This document shows, one piece after another, positions 10,666 to 21,061 of a DNA stretch of 64,000 nucleotides. Source of the DNA: Hippasteria phrygiana (Eukaryota > Echinodermata > Asteroidea > Valvatida > Goniasteridae); NCBI GenBank assembly GCA_037893225.1, contig JAZGUH010000056.1, positions 620,001-684,000 of the forward strand, given 5' to 3'. The first letter of the stretch is position 1, and every line of letters begins with the position of its first letter. The notes below the pieces were generated by a model, which was not told the DNA's origin, did no database searches, and saw only the letters and a program-made list of their open reading frames with translations. Made by a program: the position numbers and the translations under genes.

Positions 10666-13180
10666 GTAATGAACGTCCAACATTTCGTCACAGTTTTCAC
10701 GGCGAAGAGACAACATTTAGTGTACTGAGGAAATAGGGAATTTGTCTCTTCATGAAAACTGTGACGATTTGTTCACACACAATAAAGAAATAATGGTGCA
10801 TGGGGATGTAGGTTTTTGCTGAATTACACACATTTGAAGAGGGTGCACACATGCACCCTCAAAAGAGGTAACTTTGCATCCGTAGGGCTGCACACATCCA
10901 ACTCACAAAATTAGTCTTACACAAATTCTGATAAATCCTTGCAGACCTACATTGCAAAGAATTGCATGGACTGGAGATAAGGTGACTTTTTTATTTATTT
11001 AATACATGGTATTAAGGAACTGAGTCAATATTTAATGGGCTCATTTAAGACAACCCGTTAAGTCAAAAGTCTTGTACGGACATTTTGCACCAAACGACTC
11101 GGAAAAGACTATGCAGCAACGCAGCAACTTACCAATCAGAACTGAGGAAATTTGTTTTCACAACAGTCATGTTAAATTGCAGTGTTTTGTACAATAAAAA
11201 CACTTTTTGACCATAATATGCAATTATAGGCAATTCCACAATAAATATATTAGCTTTTTTGCAAACATAGGTGAAGAATTTTATTACATATCCTTTCGTG
11301 TTCAAATATAATCCGAGAAAGCTTTACAGTAACGAGTAATAAAGTTTGGGTTTCAAAATAAGTTGGTTATTTTGTTTTCACGAACCGACAAGCGTTTTAA
11401 TCATTTAATTGTTAATTAACTAAGCATGTGTTAACCCCTTCGAGGTTATTATTGACTGGTAAAGACCGGGTCATCACATTTTTATCCCCATTCATAAATG
11501 CATTCTTACGAAAAATGCAAAAACCTCCCGTAAAAAGGACAAAATACGAAGCTTTTTCACCCCACTTGTTCTCCCAATTGCTCAATACAAAACACATGCT
11601 TACGTATCGGGCGCGTGAAGGCGCTCCGCGCCTGTCTGTCGCGTGCGTGTACGCACACGCACGAGATGCAGCGTTTTATACGCGTACATTAGCGTTGTCT
11701 TACATTATGAAGTTCAGTACATCTTGTGTGCGCACCTACTATACGCTAGACTTGGTTCCAAGTCTGTGATCGTGGTTTTTGTCGGCCTGATAGCCAATAC
11801 AATCACAGAACAGTGCCGGAAATAGCGCCCTCTTGCGTCGTCTTGTGAGTTAACCTTGGATCACGATGAGCCCGATCGCGAGTTAGTGTGTGATAACCAG
11901 TATGGGTAATGACGTTTAGCGTGGCTGATGCAGACAAAAAATAACCGCGATCTCGGACTTGAAATCAAGTCTAACTATACGCTCTCCCTGTTGCATATCG
12001 GCTGAGAACAGCTGGTTATGACGCGCCGTGTTTAAACAACTTCCAGCCGTGTTTAAACAACCGTTTAAACACACCCACGTGACAGGCTCTCGACCAATAG
12101 GGAGAGTGAAACTCGCTGAGGCATTTATGAATGTATTTTTTAAGTTTTTGCGCCCAAAATGTTGAGAAAATATCGCGCGAATATATTTCCGCTTTTGATA
12201 TCGCTTTTGATATCGCTTTTGATATCGACCAACGCGCTGTTCAATATTTTGCACGTGGTTTGAGGTCTATTCACCGTCTCCGCGTACCGTATATGATTTT
12301 TCACTGAGAGACGACAAAAATAAATTCACGTGACGCGGGTAAGCTCAGGCACAAAAACAACGAACACAGTTATCGTGAAATATGGAAAATTTGCCCAAGC
12401 CAGATATTCATTTTTTCGGGTTCGGTTTGGTCTGGGTCAGTCCGGGTCGTTTTTTTCCTAAATTTTTGTCGGGTGGGGTTGGGTCGGTTTGAAGAGTTCA
12501 GATCGGTTTCGGTTCGGATTCGGTTTATGTTTCGGGTCGGTTTGGCATGGTCAACCCAACCCGATGCACATCATTACGATGGGCAAGCCATGGGAGACTG
12601 CGATTCTCTGAAAGACAATGTATTTGGAGTCTTGGAAAGAGTTATTTTTATTTGATAAATTACATATAGGCCTACTTAATAGGTAACTTTTGTTGCATGA
12701 TGTACGAAGTTGTCTGGAGAAGTTGTCAGCACTGTAACAAGTTGTAATGAAACCTCAATATATTCCACGTTTTTTGTGTTCTTTTGTTTTCTTTTGTTTT
12801 CTTTTGTTTTCTTTTGTTTTGTTAGTAATTTTTAAGTTTTCCTTTTCCTCCGAGAAATTAAAAAATGAAATTAAGTCATTTAGTGAGAACTTGTAAAATA
12901 TTGTACTGCAAAATTTGATATTGATAACAAACCGTAATTAACCGACAGAAATAAAGGGTTTTCCCTTTGATACCGGTACATCACAAAACTGAATCTTCAA
13001 AAGTTGATTCTCATTCATTTTTCTTTAAAAAAGAAAAATTCTGAAAAATTCCAGATGAGGTCTACCCCACACCAAGACATCGTTTTCGGCCCATGTCATC
13101 ATTCAAATTTTGTTTTAAGATTTACTCATTGATTTCATACATTTTAAAAACATTTGAAATCTCAAGATCCCTGGAGCACT
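10666..13180. other. Intron with minor tandem repeats, no gene seen
   Basis: Sialyltransferase intron. It contains three GATATCGCTTTT units at about 12194-12230, a GGGTCGGTTTGG-like region at about 12415-12560 and TTTTGTTTTC decamers at 12781-12821. At 11750-11770 AGACTTGGTTCCAAGTCT is a palindrome sharing the end motif of the 173-1511 element. Confidence 0.45.
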
Positions 13181-13202
13181 CCCCCCCCCCCCCCCCCCCC
13201 CC
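13181..13202. repeat. 22-C homopolymer
   Basis: An uninterrupted run of cytosines in the intron. Length probably polymorphic or uncertain in assembly. Confidence 0.9.
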
Positions 13203-13798
13203 ATCCGCCGACGTAGTCTATAGTTTACCAAAATAATGTATCACCCAGAATCTGTGGGCGAGGTTAAATAATGTCTTATATCTTCAGGCAAAAAAGACTT
13301 GCCATGTTGTTCTAACTAGAACGATTTACCAACAGAGAATCCGAGAAATATATTTAGCTGCTTGCTATTCATTTCCAACCTAGGAACAACCAAACGAAGC
13401 TGTGTTACAGTATAATGTATAAACGTGGTCATGTACGATCAAAACATCAGACGTGAATTAACTGGGCTGTAATGATCCATGCAGGGTCAAAAGAAAATAA
13501 TGGCCGAAACGTATCCAGTATACGTTGAACCAAGCAGTCCAACAGCCGACAACAAAATATAAAACAATGGTCATTTGCAACTTTGAATAATCATCATGTA
13601 AGACAAGAGTGCTCTTTGTTGAACTTCGCAGGTTTTCTTGGCTGGATACGGGTCTTTCTGGATTCGCATATGAAACGAATAAGAACACGTAGAAGAAGAA
13701 TATGGGTTATTGCCAAAAAAACCAAAAAATTCAAAATAATAATCCCAATATTTATTGCGTGTATATTTATTGCTAATTTGATAATCTATTTATTACAG

Positions 13799-13914
13799 AC
13801 ATCGATTGTTAAAGCTGATAAGCGATTCCAGACCTGTTCGGTTGTTGGGTCTAGCGGTATTCTCCTGGGGTCTCATTGTGGAAAGGAAATTGACAAGGCA
13901 GATTTTGTTATCAG
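13799..13914 (+). CDS. Alpha-2,8-sialyltransferase-like gene, sialylmotif L exon (first part)
   Basis: Acceptor TATTACAG, donor ATCAG|GTGAGT, 116 nt, phase 0 in and phase 2 out. The translation carries the first half of sialylmotif [21 protein letters not shown] followed by DKADFVIR. In this family motif L binds CMP-sialic acid, and its first Cys (residue 13 here) forms the disulfide with motif S. The usual G-N-G/S-G-I is G-S-S-G-I here, a Ser for the family Asn that contacts the donor nucleotide. An open frame runs upstream through the acceptor and encodes a basic-hydrophobic stretch. I treat that as intronic because the 10515 exon joins exactly at 13799. Confidence 0.9.
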
Positions 13915-13984
13915 GTGAGTCACATTGGTCAACATATTTGGCTTTACATTTTTGTCTAAAACAATTGTTAGTACGCTATCTGAA

Positions 13985-14215
13985 CGAAGATTGAGTATAT
14001 CCCTGATTATCCGGTGCCGTCCTCTGACAGAGGGTGGATGGCAGCCACCTTTGCCGTACGTCTCCAGGATTGGCGATCTTTGGCACGTGTGGATGCCGAG
14101 TCCACATTGTGTGGATGCCGAGTCCGGTCCAGTCCTTAATGTTCTCTCCCCAGGTTGCTTTGGGTCGGCCTCTTGATCTTTTCCCCTCCACTTTGCCTTC
14201 TAGAATCATTGCTCC
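13985..14215 (-). pseudogene. LINE C-terminal fragment
   Basis: On the minus strand GKVEGKRSRGRPKATWGENI followed by KDWTGL is the well-known C-terminal tail of endonuclease/reverse-transcriptase LINE proteins (GKVEG+R.RGRP...W..NI.EWT). It is followed by decayed sequence. It is a 3' remnant in a sialyltransferase intron. Confidence 0.75.
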
Positions 14216-14246
14216 TATTTCCCCGGCACTTTCCCTGGCCAGATGC

Positions 14247-14283
14247 CCAAAGGTCGCAGGTTCGAATCCCCCTCCTGCCAGTT
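14247..14283 (+). repeat. tRNA-derived SINE head, partial
   Basis: AAAGGTCGCAGGTTCGAATC CCC carries a perfect pol III B box (GGTTCGAATCC). The A-box half is missing or too close, so this is a truncated tRNA-like SINE head beside a LINE remnant, not a tRNA gene. Confidence 0.4.
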
Positions 14284-14639
14284 TCTTTGTTCACTTTGAA
14301 AATATATTCAAATTTACCTAGTAGTCAGTTTCCCTTGTGGATTGTTTGACGAAAGATAAAAATGGGAAGAATTTGTTATTTACCAAGTATCTGAAAGTAC
14401 TGAAATTGTTCAATACGCGACCCGGTCAGACAAAATTTAGTCTGAGCTATTTTGTGTAAATACAGGTTCTGAAACAAATCCTGCTACAGTGGAAAACAAT
14501 AGAAACTCTCAACGCGTTACCCTCATAATATCCATATTTGATCAGGATGTCAAACCGAGTGCGGGTGATCTACACAACGTTTGTTTCTCATTGTTTCCTG
14601 CATTCCATGTTGATGCTAAATATGAACAGATTATTTAAC

Positions 14640-14856
14640 CCCTTGAACCCGGGCTAAACCGGAAATTGGGCGCCGGAGCACCAGGCCGGGTTATGCAGCC
14701 AAGCGAAACGGAAACAAGAGGCTTGTGCAGCCAAGCATAACGTACACAATACCCCAATAATGGATTAAAAATGCAGAAATTGGCGCGTATAGACGTTAAC
14801 CGGCCAGGTGGCAATTTTCAATCTGCACATATTTGTTTCAACCGGTGGCAAAGGGA
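14640..14856. mobile_element. piggyBac-like MITE D, copy 1
   Basis: Begins right after TTAA (14636-14639) with CCCCTTGAACCCGG and ends GGCAAAGGGA before TTTA. The internal sequence is nearly identical to 50017-50237, for example CAGCCAAGCATAACGTACAC. TTAA target and CCCYTTG ends fit piggyBac. Confidence 0.75.
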
Positions 14857-15143
14857 TTTATTAAACAGCGTGTGCTTTACTGTAATGAAGTCTCCAAACG
14901 ATTATGCACAATATACACACCACTTAAACAGCTTTCTTGTCCGAAGGATGTATTATTTTGTTGGACTGTAGACAAATAATTGGGCACTGTTATTGCTCTA
15001 AGTTCAGAGTAAAATAAGTTGTAAAACACGTTTTGCAATCTGGAGGAATTTTGTTCCTTGTTTACTGAAAGTAGTATATATTAAAACAACACAATGTTCA
15101 AAGACTCCAGTACAAAAAGCAGGTTTCGATTTGTAATCATCAG

Positions 15144-15233
15144 ATTTAACCTGGCTACAATCAGCGGATTTGAGGACGACGTGGGCTACAAGACCAACAT
15201 TACCACTCTCAATCCCAGCTTTATCCGAAAAAG
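15144..15233 (+). CDS. Alpha-2,8-sialyltransferase-like gene, sialylmotif L exon (second part)
   Basis: Acceptor AATCATCAG, donor AAAAG|GTAAAA, 90 nt, phase 2 in and out. It completes motif L: R|FNLATISGFEDDVGYKTNIT then TLNPSFIRKR. This matches the family pattern FVIRxNL.P...x.DVGxKTNxxT.NPS, including the DVG and the NPS turn. A second acceptor (AAAAAGCAG) lies exactly 21 nt upstream, in frame. Using it would insert FRFVIIR, which repeats the FVIR already encoded by the previous exon. I choose the downstream acceptor because it gives the family spacing. Confidence 0.9.
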
Positions 15234-15270
15234 GTAAAAGACGTCACAGTATCTTTGTAATTTGTTTTAA

Positions 15271-15631
15271 AGGTAATATACGCCTACATAATTTGCAAAC
15301 ATCAAAAAACAAAAGTACTGAATGATAATTAAATATACTTGATTGAAAGTAAATAATACTCTCAAGCATCCTCTGAAATCATGGTACCTGGTATGCTGTC
15401 ATTTTCAAGAAAAGTGGAATTTTTGTAACAATTTCCAACAATGGTCGACCGACTTTTGTTGGGAAAAAACTGTTCTCCGACCTGATTTTCCTTGATATCT
15501 ATAAATTTCACTGTTTTGTCTGAAGTAGGGTCAGGGAACCAGACTACAAGAGCAGCATTTTTTCTCTTTGTTTTCCCAGCATTGCACACAAAACTGAAAA
15601 TTACAGCAAAAGCAAATGTTGTAAACTACCT
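15271..15631. mobile_element. TTAA element family C, copy 2
   Basis: TTAA at 15267-15270 and 15632-15635. Ends AGGTAATATAC and GTAAACTACCT. The interior shares GGTACCTGGTATGCTGTC and TAGGGTCAGGGAACCAGACT with the copy near 51.3-51.5 kb. It sits in the short intron after the motif L exon. Confidence 0.65.
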
Positions 15632-15957
15632 TTAAAGGGATTTTATACTTACCATTATTGATGACATAAAATGTAATTTACAACGTGTGTTATTACAAAA
15701 GGTTTAGCCTATGTGACGATGATAATGTTGATTCATGTACATGCACAATCACCTTATTCCGAAATGAACTGGGATATGTTAAAGATAAAAATGACATTTC
15801 CCTCAGAGTTTGTATAAAAGAGAGAAAATTTATGATAAGTTTCACTTTGTTTATCCAAAGCTGGATTTAGTTCAGCGCAGACGCATTGTCATTCCGATTT
15901 AACGTATTTGAAGCACTTGATGGGCTGCTAGAAAAAGAAAATTTATATTTTTTGCAG

Positions 15958-16202
15958 GCTAAATTCCCTGAAATCTGAACAAAACATCAAAGATTTCAAA
16001 AAATCGTTGGAGCAGTTCCGTAAAGCTTTTCTGTTGCTTCCGGCCTTCGGTATTCGTGCGTTTCAACCCCGACTCTTGAAGGTGGCTCGTATGTTAGCAA
16101 GAGGTGACGTGATGAGACCCGTTTATGGGGATCCAAGACACTTCATGGCAGTCAGGTCAATATGGAGCCCGATTCTGCGGAAAAGGCTGTCCCCGTCCTC
16201 AG
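15958..16202 (+). CDS. Alpha-2,8-sialyltransferase-like gene, exon between motifs L and S
   Basis: Acceptor TTTTTTGCAG, donor CTCAG|GTATAC, 245 nt, phase 2 in and phase 1 out. The translation begins NSLKSEQNIKDFKKSLEQF, includes LLLPAFGIRAFQPRLLKVAR and ends GDPRHFMAVRSIWSPILRK then RLSPSSG. This is the ST8Sia linker with the final RLSxSTG/PSTG that opens sialylmotif S. The donor splits the Gly codon, so motif S, motif III and motif VS (the catalytic His) must come from a later exon. I could not find that exon in the window. The observed exons give about 240 residues against 340-400 for complete ST8Sia proteins. Confidence 0.88.
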
Positions 16203-17126
16203 GTATACCTCTACTACTATTAAAAACAAAAAGAACGATGTTTGAATATCAATTGATTGCATGGGCGTTAATCCCGGGGGAGGGTATATATTGTCTCCAG
16301 CTCCCCCTCCCCTTCGAATTTCTTTGGCCGGGCGGGATTTTGGTCAACTATACTTGCTTAAGATGCAAACCATTAGACATACACTTTCGGGATGCAATCT
16401 AAAACTCCCAATGATATTAGGTCGTGAGGAGAAAAGAAACGGTATTTAGGGCGTCCCTTTTTAATTCTATGGTTCTCATATTTTGTTTGGTCTTGAGGGA
16501 GGGAGGGTCGGTCGGTCGGGGAAAACAAAAAAAGGTGTAAAAGAAATACATGCTGAACACACATACTGATACCTTTTGGAGTTGTCAGAGTCTTCACCCC
16601 CTGTTTTGAGAAAATGGAGCTCAAAGTTTCTGATCTGTGCACACTTAACACGATTTCAACATAAAAATCACATCATCCCCAAAATATTTTTAACTTTTAG
16701 ATAGGGTATAATATTTTTCAAATATACAGTTGTTAAATCCCCAAATTGACTTTACAGTTAAAAATTGTTGTCACTCTCCCCGAGGAATATCTGGACAAAA
16801 TGTGCACCCTGCATAGCCATCAATTTAAGCAACGGTGCATCGACCAAAGTTTGCTGATCGGGCTCAGCCTGTGTTGGTGATTTAAAACCTAATTTTACGT
16901 TCATTGTTCTACCCGTCGCTTCAACCCTCAGAATCTCCGGTGGTACATGAACTCTGTGTCATCTGACACATATCTTGTACCCAAGTTGGCCGTATGATAC
17001 CGGTAGTTTTTCGTCGGGACTTAATCTGCACCCTACAGCTCACAAAATGTTTTGACCGTGGACGCCGCCATAGATAGTTCGAGTTGCTTCAATTCACCCG
17101 ATTTCTAATGTGTATTTGTGCACTAT
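16203..17126. other. Intron or 3' flank; last sialyltransferase exon not seen
   Basis: I looked here and downstream for a phase-1 exon beginning with Gly then a motif S pattern and a HxxxE/HYYD region, and did not see one. At 16446-16530 the sequence TTTAGGGCGTCCCTTTTTA, followed by GGTTCTCAT and GTCGGTCGGTCGG, is the reverse of the repeat end at about 22660-22770. Confidence 0.4.
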
Positions 17127-17646
17127 GGGCTCCGTGCGCAACAAAAGAGGGCGCTGTCCACATAGCAACCGCACTTCCGTGGGGAGTACGTCGCTGGTAT
17201 TACGCACTGCGCTCCTCGTTCATTTGATACTCGTATACCAGTGGGATTGCTTTGTCTGTTTGCCGACTCTCGATAATTAAGTTTTCAATAAGAATATCAC
17301 AGCGGGAACCAGACACTTAAATTGAAGTCAGGTAAGGGGGTTTTCGAAACGCTGGCTTCGGCTTGGCTTCGGCTTCGTCTCTGACTTCTGAATAACTGAG
17401 AAGCAAACCAAATGGAAATATTCTACATTTTGGTACATATTCTGCTTCAGGAACATTCATTCGGTTGATTATGAAAGTAAAAATTAGAATACTTACATTT
17501 TGTTTGCTTCTCGGATATTCAGAAATCGGAGACGAAGCCGAAGCCAAGCCGAAGCCAGCGTTTCGAAAAACCCCTAAGATGGCGTCGATATTGACCCCCC
17601 AACTCGCCTTTTCTTTCCGCTGAGGGGGTAGTTGTGCACGGAGCTC
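17127..17646. mobile_element. MITE A, copy 1 (interrupted)
   Basis: Inverted ends GGGCTCCGTGC and GCACGGAGCTC. It is the same element as the uninterrupted 279-bp copy at 20664-20942 and the one at 32310-35990. Here it is split at AGGTAA|GATGG by a 239-bp MITE (17336-17574). The flanks are TAT/TAT. Confidence 0.8.
17336..17574. mobile_element. Harbinger-like MITE M nested in MITE A
   Basis: TAA duplication (17333-17335 and 17575-17577). Inverted ends GGGGGTTTTCGAAACG and CGTTTCGAAAAACCCC, each followed inward by GCTGGCTTCGGCTTGGC or its complement. A 3-bp TAA target and G-rich ends fit PIF/Harbinger. A diverged relative lies at about 36130-36300. Confidence 0.7.
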
Positions 17647-17783
17647 TATAGATGTAACAAGTTCGCTCATTTTGAGAGGTAGGTAGATTTGAGATTCTGA
17701 ATTATATACCATACTTTGGTTTTCTACTGTTTATTTAAAAATCGACGAAAAATAAAGCGTTTTAAGGACTTGAACAAGTTGAA

Positions 17784-20575
17784 TATTCATTCATTCATTC
17801 ATTCATTCATTCTTTATTATTTTTACCACATCTCATGAAAATAACATTGGAACGTAATTAGATTAGGAAATTAGATATTAGATTACCGAAATATATTGAT
17901 ACATTCTTATTTAATTTAGAAATACATGTGGAGGGGGATCCCAAAAAGCAGAGCTTGTCGAGTAGGGATCCCCTTAAACATACATTAACCCGTATATTTG
18001 ATGAAAATGAAAAATGTGTAAGTTGCATATAAGACAAGAATAAACAATTAGCCAATATATTCCTAATCAATAAAAATACAAAGTAAAATACAAAGAAAAA
18101 TACAAAGTAGTAACCCAGTAAGAAGTTTAATCTAAGCTCAAGTAATTGGATAATAGACTAGTTTTAAGTTTTTATTTAAATAATGGGGAGCTACGAATGC
18201 CCTTCAGTGAATTATGTAAGGTATTCCAAAACTTGGGGCCTTCATGTCTAATTGTCTTTTTAAAAACAGTTGTTCTTGCAAATGAACAGTGAAATTCTCT
18301 ACGTTGTCGGGTAAAGTGGTGATGTATAGTTTCATTTCTGCAAAACATTTGTTTAATTGAATTTGGGAGTAAATTATTACTTAAACGATGCATGAAGGCT
18401 CCAAGCTGAAGTGAGTAAATGTCATTAACCTTAAGAGTTTTATGTTTATAGAAAAGTGGATTTGAATGTTCAAGCAAACTAACAGAATTAATTACTCTCA
18501 AGGCCCCTTTTTGTCGATTAAGAATTCTGTTAACATGTTTAGCAGCACAATTTCCCCATGCCAGGATCCCATAGTTCAAATATGGCAAGATCAGTGTATT
18601 ATAAAGCATAAACAGGACTTCCTGTGGGAAAAAGGCTTTGAGCTTACTAATAACACCTACATTTCTTGAGATAATAGAACAAATATTATTAATTTGATTT
18701 TTCCAAGAGAGAGTAGGATCAATATACAAACCCAAACATTTTACACAATCAGAATAAAGTATTTTTATGTTATCAATATATATATTCGGTAAATGGGACC
18801 ATGTTTTATTAGTAAATAGCATGCAAGTAGTTTTCTTGATATTAAGGGATACCTTATTTGCTTTAAACCATTCAGAAATTTTAAGTAGTTCCCGATTGGC
18901 TAAATCTGCAAGTACGTCAATGTTATTATGACTAAGAAATAAATTACTGTCATCAGCAAACATAATGAATGAAAATAAATCAGACGATTTATTAAAATCA
19001 TTCATGTAAATAGTAAACAGAAGAGGTCCAAGTATGGATCCTTGAGGGACTCCGTGAGATATTTGTTTAAGAGAAGATTGGTAATCCTCTAAAAACACAA
19101 ATTGTTGACGATTTGAAAGGTAACTCTTAAACCACTCAAGAGGAATGCCTCTTATCCCATAATAGGCAAGCTTTGATAAAATAATGTCATGGTTGATAGT
19201 ATCAAAGGCCTTAGAGAAGTCTAAAAATATTCCTAGCGTACTTTTGGATGAATCAAGGTTAGTTGTGATTTTATCAATTAATTTAATGATGGCATGCGAA
19301 GTCGAGTGATTTTCTCTAAAACCAAACTGGCTATCTGATATAATATTATTCTCATTAAAAGATTTAGTGGTGCGACTATATATGATACGCTCAAGAATTT
19401 TTGAGAAGGTGGTTAATACTGAAATTGGTCTGTAGTTGTTTACCAATTTCGAATCACCACTCTTAAAAATGGGAGTAACTCTGGCAACCTTCATTTTTTC
19501 AGGAAATATTCCTGTTGAGATCGAAAAATTCATAATAAGGGTTAAAGGCCTAGTGATTGAGAAGATAATTTCCTTTATAAGTGAACTAGTTATTTTATCA
19601 TAACCTGCACTTTTTTTCTTTGGTAATTTATGTACAATATCAATAATTTCTTCTTCAGTAACTGGGGCAAAGAAAATAGAATTCGGATTAGGGTTAGATA
19701 AGTAATCAAAGAAGTTATTTGTGTTTGGTGGGATTTTGTCACTAAGAGTTTGACCAATTGCAGTAAAATAGTTATTAAACTGATCAGCTATGTGATGCGG
19801 ATTATCAATAATTTCACCATCAATGTCAATACTGTTGATTCTGGATTGCGGTTTACTGCTAATTACATTATTGATTATTTTCCATGTATTCCGAATATTA
19901 TTTTTATGTTGTTTGAACTGCTCAGCATAAAAATTACGTTTATAGTTACGAAGGACATTAGTTAGAATATTTGTATAGCGCACATATTTTGTTCGATTAG
20001 AGTCATTTGGATGTGACATGTATCTGTGGTAGAGCTTATTTTTGTGATAGATTGATTTGCATAAACTAACAGTAACCCATGGGGATTTCGGAGTTGTTTT
20101 TCGTGATGCATGCTTATTATGTATAGTGGGAATATTCTTTTCAATAAGTGAATTTAAAACCTCCATAAGATTATTAAAGACAATGATTGCATCAGAGGCA
20201 GAGGCAACATTTGTCCAGTCACAGGAATTCAAATCACTATTAAGATTAGTTATGTTTTCTCGTGTGTATTTCCGAGTATAAGTGGACCTTGGATTGGAAC
20301 GATTAACCATTAATGGAAATGATGTGAATATTGGAAAATGGTCCGAGACATCCGTCACTAAAATACCAGCGTCTGGAAATGGTAATATGTTGGAAAAAAT
20401 GTTATCAATAAGAGTAGCTGATGTTTGAGTGACTCTTGTAGGTTTGTTAATGAGTGGTGCACAATAGGATGAATAAATAGTGTCTAGAAATTCCTGTGAC
20501 TGGTTATTATTATCAATATTCATTAGGTTTAAGTTAAAATCACCACATATCAAACAAAGTTGGTCCCGATGCGCA
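17784..20575 (-). mobile_element. Non-LTR retrotransposon 1 (5'-truncated, (GAAT)n tail)
   Basis: Reads right to left. The right end starts inside the endonuclease domain. The left end finishes in a (GAAT)n tail at 17784-17813, preceded by an AATAAAG word. Simple-repeat tails of this sort are usual for CR1/L2-group LINEs. The intact ORF suggests recent insertion. The 5' boundary near 20575 is not precise. Confidence 0.8.
18172..20553 (-). CDS. LINE endonuclease-reverse transcriptase, 793 codons
   Basis: An intact reading frame of a CR1/L2/Daphne-group LINE ORF2, starting inside the apurinic-type endonuclease. Visible motifs: GDFN (residues 4-7) and SDHFPI (70-75) of the endonuclease end, then RT motifs YRPIS (374-378), LDFSKAFD (444-451), GVPQGSILGP (501-510), catalytic FADD (532-535) and CLGLYID (606-612). 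The enzyme nicks DNA and copies its own RNA in place (target-primed reverse transcription). Full-length relatives have about 200 more N-terminal residues, so this copy lacks most of the nuclease and cannot move on its own. The first Met is simply where the frame opens after truncation. Confidence 0.9.
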   Translation of the reverse strand: MICGDFNLNLMNIDNNNQSQEFLDTIYSSYCAPLINKPTRVTQTSATLIDNIFSNILPFPDAGILVTDVSDHFPIFTSFPLMVNRSNPRSTYTRKYTRENITNLNSDLNSCDWTNVASASDAIIVFNNLMEVLNSLIEKNIPTIHNKHASRKTTPKSPWVTVSLCKSIYHKNKLYHRYMSHPNDSNRTKYVRYTNILTNVLRNYKRNFYAEQFKQHKNNIRNTWKIINNVISSKPQSRINSIDIDGEIIDNPHHIADQFNNYFTAIGQTLSDKIPPNTNNFFDYLSNPNPNSIFFAPVTEEEIIDIVHKLPKKKSAGYDKITSSLIKEIIFSITRPLTLIMNFSISTGIFPEKMKVARVTPIFKSGDSKLVNNYRPISVLTTFSKILERIIYSRTTKSFNENNIISDSQFGFRENHSTSHAIIKLIDKITTNLDSSKSTLGIFLDFSKAFDTINHDIILSKLAYYGIRGIPLEWFKSYLSNRQQFVFLEDYQSSLKQISHGVPQGSILGPLLFTIYMNDFNKSSDLFSFIMFADDSNLFLSHNNIDVLADLANRELLKISEWFKANKVSLNIKKTTCMLFTNKTWSHLPNIYIDNIKILYSDCVKCLGLYIDPTLSWKNQINNICSIISRNVGVISKLKAFFPQEVLFMLYNTLILPYLNYGILAWGNCAAKHVNRILNRQKGALRVINSVSLLEHSNPLFYKHKTLKVNDIYSLQLGAFMHRLSNNLLPNSIKQMFCRNETIHHHFTRQRREFHCSFARTTVFKKTIRHEGPKFWNTLHNSLKGIRSSPLFK

Positions 20576-20663
20576 TGCGGCGAGCCTGCAGTGTTTATGC
20601 TGTTTAGTATGGTGTACTATTTACGACACACCGCGTCACCTCTTCCACACGCGACACGACTAT

Positions 20664-20942
20664 GGGCTCCGTGCGCCAACAGAAGAGGGCGCTGTCCACA
20701 TAGCAACCGCACTTCCGTGGGGAGTACGTCGCTGGTATTACGCACTGCACTCCTCGTTCATTTGATACTCGTATACCAGTGGGATTGCTTCGTCTGTTTG
20801 CCGACTCTCGATAATTGCTTTTTCAATAAGAATATCACAGCGGGAACCAGACACTTAAATTGAAGTCAGGTAAGATGGCGTTGATATTGACCCCCCAACT
20901 CGCCTTTTCTTTTCGCTGAGGGGGTAGTTGTGCACGGAGCTC
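20664..20942. mobile_element. MITE A, copy 2 (uninterrupted)
   Basis: 279 bp from GGGCTCCGTGC to GCACGGAGCTC. The matching empty site in the opposite arm of element G (CGACTATACGAC) shows that insertion occurred at TATA and duplicated at most 2 bp (AT). This copy gives the reference sequence (AGGTAAGATGG) at the point where copies 1 and 3 are interrupted. Confidence 0.85.
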
Positions 20943-21061
20943 ATACGACACGACGGCTCCGTTGCATCGTGCCGTCGCATCGTGCTGTTGCATCGTTTTT
21001 TCCAACTTGCAGGTTTTTCTACCTTAACGTCTCTTCTAACGTCGCCCATCGCGTCGCACCG

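Noticed and set aside
13583..13798. Open frame upstream of the motif L exon encoding a basic tail plus hydrophobic helix, which would look like a type II membrane anchor fused directly to the catalytic domain
   Set aside because: The exon at 10515-10665 joins in exact phase to the acceptor at 13798, restoring the family's stem. The upstream frame is then intronic.
14247..14283. A tRNA gene
   Set aside because: A perfect B box, but no A box at tRNA spacing and poor arm pairing. A truncated SINE head fits better.
16740..16885. Frame following a CTTTACAG acceptor-like site (LKIVVTLPEEYLDKMC...) as the missing last sialyltransferase exon
   Set aside because: It carries no motif S, III or VS pattern and is out of phase with the 16202 donor.
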